Shown one piece after another: positions 41,597-48,083 of a stretch of 48,083 nt of DNA. The translations under genes and the position numbers were made by a program. The notes beneath the pieces are model-generated. The model saw only the letters and a list, made by a program, of their open reading frames with translations. It had not been told where the DNA came from and searched no databases. Numbering within the stretch: position 1 is the stretch's first letter; every line of letters begins with the position of its first letter. The DNA comes from Alcanivorax sp. (lineage in GTDB: Bacteria; Pseudomonadota; Gammaproteobacteria; Pseudomonadales; Alcanivoracaceae), in assembly GCF_014762765.1 (NCBI RefSeq), contig NZ_JABURH010000113.1, positions 1 through 48,083 on the forward strand. Reading direction: 5' to 3'.

Positions 41597-42784
41597 ATGA
41601 GCAACGGAAAAAATACACTGGTTAAGCGCTTCTGCCGTCTGGCCTGCGCCAGTGCCATCGCACTGGCTGCCAGCGGCGCACAGGCGGCCGAAACCGTGAC
41701 CATCGGTTTCACCGGGCCACTGAGTGGCGGTGCCGCCTTGTACGGGCAGAACACCCTGGAAGGCCTGCAAATGGCTGCCCGGGAAATCAACGACAAGGGT
41801 GGTTTCAAGGTGGGTGATGACACCTACGAGATCAACCTGGTATCCCTGGATGACAAGTACGCCCCCAGTCAGGCGGCGGTGAACGGCAAGCGCCTGGTGC
41901 AGCAGTACAATGCACCGGTGATCTTTACGCCGCACTCCGGTGGCACCTTTGCGTTGCAGGCGTTCAATGAACGGGATGATTTCCTGGTGATGTCCTATAC
42001 CTCGGTGCCCACCGTGACCGAGAAGGGCAATGAACTGACCGTGCGTATCCCGCCCACCTTTACCGGCTACATGAAGCCGTTCACCAAGATCGCCATGGAA
42101 CAGAATGGCAAGAAAGTGGCCATCGCCAATGCCACCCATGACTACGCCAAGTACTGGACCAAGGCATTCGTACCCACCTGGGAAGCCATGGGCGGTACCG
42201 TGGTGGCGGATAACCCCATGGACTACAACAAGTCGGCGGACTTCTATACCGGCGTCAGCAAGGTGCTGGCAGAGAAGCCGGACGTGCTGTTCATTGGCGG
42301 GGCCTCCGAGCCCACGGCGTTGGTGGCCAAGCAGGCCCGCCAGCTGGGCTTCAAAGGGGGCTTCGTGATCATGGACCAGGCCAAGATGGGCGAAATGTCC
42401 AAGATCATTGGCGGTTACAAGATGCTGGAAGGCTCCGTGGGTGTGGTCCCGCTGACCATGTACGAAGAGCAGGGCGCCAAGGATTTTGTCGCCAAGTACC
42501 ACACGCAGAATGACGGCAAGGATCCCACCACCGAAGTGGCCTACAACTATTTCGCCATGCATACCGTGGTTCAGGCCATGAAGGAAGCCGGTACCGTGGA
42601 GGACGCCAAGGCAATCCGGGCGGCCATGGGCGATGCGCTGAAAAGCCTGGCGGAGGAGCATAACCCCTACGGCGTGACCGAAATCGATGCCAAGGGTGGC
42701 ATGATGGCCGATCCCAACATCGCTACCGTCAAGAAAGGTGGCACCGTTGAGCTGCAGCGTATTTCCGAGGTGCTGGGCGAGTAA
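41597..42784 (+). CDS. ABC transporter periplasmic substrate-binding protein (LivK-type)
   Basis: 395 residues with a signal peptide cleaved after A-Q-A (residue 30). Type I binding-protein fold: T-I-G-F-T-G-P-L-S-G-G-A-A-L-Y-G-Q..G-L-Q-M-A-A-R-E-I-N-D-K-G-G, then two alpha/beta lobes. Placing it last, 60 bases after livF, is common in Liv clusters. The subfamily with the P-L-S-G-G-A-A opening often binds aromatic or aliphatic acids instead of leucine. Given the adjacent ligase and beta-oxidation genes, a carboxylic acid ligand is inferred. A strong terminator follows. Confidence 0.88.
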   Translation: MSNGKNTLVKRFCRLACASAIALAASGAQAAETVTIGFTGPLSGGAALYGQNTLEGLQMAAREINDKGGFKVGDDTYEINLVSLDDKYAPSQAAVNGKRLVQQYNAPVIFTPHSGGTFALQAFNERDDFLVMSYTSVPTVTEKGNELTVRIPPTFTGYMKPFTKIAMEQNGKKVAIANATHDYAKYWTKAFVPTWEAMGGTVVADNPMDYNKSADFYTGVSKVLAEKPDVLFIGGASEPTALVAKQARQLGFKGGFVIMDQAKMGEMSKIIGGYKMLEGSVGVVPLTMYEEQGAKDFVAKYHTQNDGKDPTTEVAYNYFAMHTVVQAMKEAGTVEDAKAIRAAMGDALKSLAEEHNPYGVTEIDAKGGMMADPNIATVKKGGTVELQRISEVLGE

Positions 42785-42802
42785 CCTGGCGAGGAGGGGA
42801 AG

Positions 42803-42827
42803 CAGGGCGCCTGGCGCCCTGTTTTTT
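42803..42827 (+). terminator. Intrinsic terminator of ligase/Liv operon
   Basis: CAGGGCG-CCTGG-CGCCCTG followed by six T, 18 bases after the binding-protein stop codon. Confidence 0.9.
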
Positions 42828-42849
42828 CGTCTTCTTCAGATAATGAAAT

Positions 42850-42892
42850 ATTATTCCAAAATAATTGAAAGCGGTCCGCCTTTGCTTATACT
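42850..42892 (+). promoter_or_regulatory. Promoter of multifunctional beta-oxidation operon, with ATTATT-CCAA-AATAAT palindrome
   Basis: TTGAAA (42865-42870), 16-base spacer, TATACT (42887-42892): a good sigma70 promoter. The perfect inverted repeat ATTATT-CCAA-AATAAT (42850-42865) touches the -35 and contains the 11-mer ATTCCAAAATA also found at 36173. A repressor at this position would block RNA polymerase. Confidence 0.6.
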
Positions 42893-42950
42893 GGGGGCAG
42901 TTAACAGTTATGTGCGTCGCCATTAGGCATCGCAGATCAGTGTTATCAAG

Positions 42951-43089
42951 CGGCAATGAAATACCTGTGCAATAGCAGTGCGCCCTCTGCCGTCGGAGCG
43001 TAGCGCAGTGGAGCATCGACCGCAGGTCGGCCCGAAGGGTGAGCGGAGCGAATAACGTCGCTGGCGGCGCGATAACAGTTTCATTGCCG
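42951..43089. repeat. Intergenic repeat element, third copy, bounded by 11-base inverted repeats
   Basis: CGGCAATGAAA (42951-42961) and TTTCATTGCCG (43079-43089) are perfect inverted ends. Inside, 42995-43074 is homologous to the right part of the repeats at 8098-8180 and 22331-22402, in opposite orientation. It lies in the leader between the promoter at 42865 and the start at 43191. Confidence 0.7.
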
Positions 43090-43190
43090 GGTAAATAATA
43101 CGTCGAGATTTCATCTTCCTGACCCGGCGTCAGACCGGGCAGGTGCTGCCTGGCTCTACCGGAGCATGGCAGTTCAACGAGGAGAGTACT

Positions 43191-45278
<2,088 letters not shown>

Positions 45279-45300
45279 GAAACGAATGTTGTAACCCGTC

Positions 45301-45364
45301 GTTGGAGCCTTGCTTGCAAGGCGAAGATTGCAGAAAAAATTCGCCTTGCGAGCAAGGCTCCAAC
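45301..45364. repeat. Palindromic repeat GTTGGAGCCTTGC
   Basis: Two 25-base arms (45301-45325 and 45340-45364), one mismatch, 14-base spacer rich in A. It lies between the multifunctional protein and the first acyl-CoA dehydrogenase of the pair, where it may shield mRNA or partly terminate. No second copy was seen in the window. Confidence 0.8.
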
Positions 45365-45406
45365 AGTGGTTGCGAAGCAAAGAACAACCTTTCAAGAGGT
45401 TCAAAG

Positions 45407-46603
45407 ATGGATATCAACTACACCCCGGAAGAACTGGCGTTTCGCGATGAAGTGCGCGCCTTTCTGGATGAAAAGCTGCCCAAGGACATTGCCAGCAAGG
45501 TCAAGAACAACCAGCACCTGGGCAAGGAAGACACCATCCGCTGGCAGAAAATCCTTAACGAAAAGGGCTGGATGGCCATGCATTGGCCCACAGAGCACGG
45601 CGGCACTGGCTGGTCTCCCATCCAGAAGCACATCTTCGAGGAAGAGTGCGCCGAGTATGGCGCCCCTACCGTGCTGCCTTTCGGCGTGAACATGGTGGCG
45701 CCGGTGCTCATCAAGTTCGGCACCGACGAGCAGAAACAGAAATACCTGCCGCCCATCCTCAGCAGTGATGTGTGGTGGTGTCAGGGCTACTCGGAGCCGG
45801 GTGCCGGTTCTGATCTGGCCGGCCTGAAAACCAAGGCGGTTCGCGAAGGCGACCACTATGTGGTTAATGGCCAGAAAACCTGGACTACCCTGGGGCAGCA
45901 CGCCGACTGGATCTTCTGTCTGGTACGTACCGATCCGAATGCCAAGAAACAGGAAGGGATTTCCTTCCTGCTGATCGATATGGAGACCCCGGGCATCACC
46001 GTACGTCCGCTGATTACCCTGGACGGCGAGCACGAAGTGAACGAAGTGTTCTTCGACGACGTAAAAGTGCCGGTGGAAAACCTGGTCGGTGAAGAGAACA
46101 AGGGCTGGACCTGCGCCAAGTACCTGCTGACTTTTGAGCGTACCGGTATTGCCGGTGTGGGCCAGTCCAAGGCGGCGCTCAAGCACTTGAAAGAGGTGGC
46201 TCGCAAGGTACAGCAGAACGGCAAACCGTTGATTGAAGACCCGCTGTTCCGCAACCGTCTGGCGGATGTGGAAATGGAGCTGATGGCACTGGAAATGACC
46301 AACCTGCGTACCGTGGCCGCAGCCCAGGCGGGCGGTGTCCCCGGCGCAGAAAGTTCTTTCCTGAAAATCATGGGCACCGAACTGCGTCAGGAAATTACCG
46401 ACCTGTTCCGTCGTGCGGCGGGTCCCTACGCCCAGCCGTTCCTGCCGGAAACCTTTGACGCAGATTACGACGGTGAAATGGTGGGCCCCGACTTTGCCAA
46501 CAGTGTTTCCACCAAGTACTTCAACATGCGCAAGCTGTCGATCTTCGGCGGCTCCAATGAAATTCAGAAGAACATCATCGCCAAGATGATTCTGGGACTG
46601 TAA
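45407..46603 (+). CDS. Acyl-CoA dehydrogenase, catalytic partner of a tandem pair
   Basis: 398 residues from ATG 45407 (AAGAGG upstream; the longer frame passes through the repeat). Middle-domain motif W-C-Q-G-Y-S-E-P-G-A-G-S-D (124-136). At the MCAD catalytic position the sequence is F-G-G-S-N-E-I-Q (Gly in place of Glu), but Glu244 in L-T-F-E-R-T-G-I-A-G lies at the isovaleryl-CoA dehydrogenase base position. A second, shorter dehydrogenase gene starts 10 bases after its stop. Such pairs in actinobacterial steroid catabolism form mixed tetramers with one active site per pair. The same design is inferred here. Confidence 0.9.
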   Translation: MDINYTPEELAFRDEVRAFLDEKLPKDIASKVKNNQHLGKEDTIRWQKILNEKGWMAMHWPTEHGGTGWSPIQKHIFEEECAEYGAPTVLPFGVNMVAPVLIKFGTDEQKQKYLPPILSSDVWWCQGYSEPGAGSDLAGLKTKAVREGDHYVVNGQKTWTTLGQHADWIFCLVRTDPNAKKQEGISFLLIDMETPGITVRPLITLDGEHEVNEVFFDDVKVPVENLVGEENKGWTCAKYLLTFERTGIAGVGQSKAALKHLKEVARKVQQNGKPLIEDPLFRNRLADVEMELMALEMTNLRTVAAAQAGGVPGAESSFLKIMGTELRQEITDLFRRAAGPYAQPFLPETFDADYDGEMVGPDFANSVSTKYFNMRKLSIFGGSNEIQKNIIAKMILGL

Positions 46604-46613
46604 GGAGACGACC

Positions 46614-47756
<1,143 letters not shown>

Positions 47757-47767
47757 CGCAACACACC

Positions 47768-47791
47768 AAGGCGGCTTCGGCCGCCTTTTTT
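47768..47791 (+). terminator. Intrinsic terminator of beta-oxidation operon
   Basis: AAGGCGGC-TTCG-GCCGCCTT with a T-run to 47791; UUCG tetraloop, 11 bases after the stop codon. Confidence 0.92.
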
Positions 47792-47814
47792 GATGATAAA
47801 AAATATTTCTTAGC

Positions 47815-48034
47815 CGTAGGAGCGTCGCTTGCGGCGCGATAAAGGCCAGTTGCAAGTATCAAGTTTCAAGCTGCAACGCGAATAAAGCTCAATGGCAATT
47901 CGAGGCATCAGTCCCGCGCTCAACCTGCCATCGCGGGCAAGGCCTTTGAGATTGGTGGTACATTGATCGCGCCTTGCAACTTGTCACTTGAAACTTGCTC
48001 CTGCTTTCCATCGCGCCGCAAGCGACGTTCCTAC
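47815..48034. repeat. Intergenic element with 25-base inverted ends
   Basis: CGTAGGAGCGTCGCTTGCGG starts the left end (47815-47840), and its inverse (48010-48034) ends the element; the ends are related to those of the 7934-8180 element. A second, inner inverted pair of TTGCAAGTTTCAAG-like sequence lies inside each end. Nothing in the middle looks coding. It fills the 306-base gap before the last gene. Confidence 0.7.
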
Positions 48035-48062
48035 AGGTAGGTTTGAAATCCGGGAGAGCACC

Positions 48063-48083
48063 ATGACGATCAATCGCCAGATT
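48063..48083 (+). CDS. Start of a further gene (seven codons visible)
   Basis: ATG 48063 with GGGAGAG four bases upstream begins M-T-I-N-R-Q-I and runs off the window. This opening is often seen in zinc-independent NADP-dependent oxidoreductases of the medium-chain (CurA-like) family, but seven residues are too few for an assignment. Confidence 0.5.

Noticed and set aside
40730-42661. 643-codon open frame antisense to the Liv ATPase and binding-protein genes
   Set aside because: It is a shadow of strongly supported genes on the plus strand; no ribosome site, and its composition (rich in His, Gly and Gln) reflects reverse-strand codon bias.

Overview
The window looks like chromosomal DNA of an Alcanivorax-like, hydrocarbon- and lipid-degrading gammaproteobacterium. 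This is inferred from the density of fatty-acid catabolic genes, a DUF1302 outer-membrane protein, a PF10118 diiron-type hydrolase, a soluble chemosensory operon and an HAE-1 RND pump. No marker gene or RNA gene is present to fix the genus. I see no rRNA, tRNA, CRISPR array, prophage or transposase gene.

Layout. (1) 1-2585: a partial PhzF-family gene, a 33-residue membrane peptide gene, and a DAHP synthase gene preceded by an aromatic-rich leader peptide and attenuator. (2) 2659-5378: a lipoprotein and a DUF1302 porin-like protein with a long, structured leader and an upstream operator. (3) 5646-15572: lipid catabolism. Minus strand: thiolase, MFE2-type hydroxyacyl-CoA dehydrogenase, MaoC hydratase and a separate crotonase. 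Plus strand: a TetR regulator, then histidine phosphatase, ACAD10/11-type dehydrogenase, APH-type kinase and two SDRs. (4) 15601-22402: a TonB-dependent receptor flanked by palindromic repeats, a PF10118 hydrolase, an aldehyde dehydrogenase divergent from an IclR regulator, and a hotdog thioesterase. (5) 22485-30473, minus strand: a chemosensory operon cheY-cheA-cheW-receptor-cheY-cheB-cheR-cheX. Its receptor is a truncated-haemoglobin/PAS/PAS/MCP protein interrupted by one in-frame TAG. (6) 30817-36021: an RND pump with a divergent TetR repressor. (7) 36072-47791: acyl-CoA ligase, a complete Liv-type ABC importer, a multifunctional beta-oxidation protein and a tandem acyl-CoA dehydrogenase pair. 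(8) The right end holds a repeat element and the first codons of another gene.

How the parts fit together. The DUF1302 gene and the acyl-CoA ligase gene, 31 kb apart, share a near-identical 33-bp bipartite operator in the same orientation. Both also have two stem-loops in their leaders, the second abutting the Shine-Dalgarno. The simplest reading is one regulon for an acid substrate: outer-membrane entry (DUF1302), inner-membrane uptake (Liv), CoA activation (ligase), and oxidation (acyl-CoA dehydrogenase pair plus multifunctional protein). The phosphatase/ACAD/kinase/SDR cluster resembles the human ACAD10/11 system for 4-hydroxyacyl-CoA removal, split into separate genes. The strongest leads are the interrupted globin chemoreceptor, the DAHP synthase attenuator and the shared bipartite operator.
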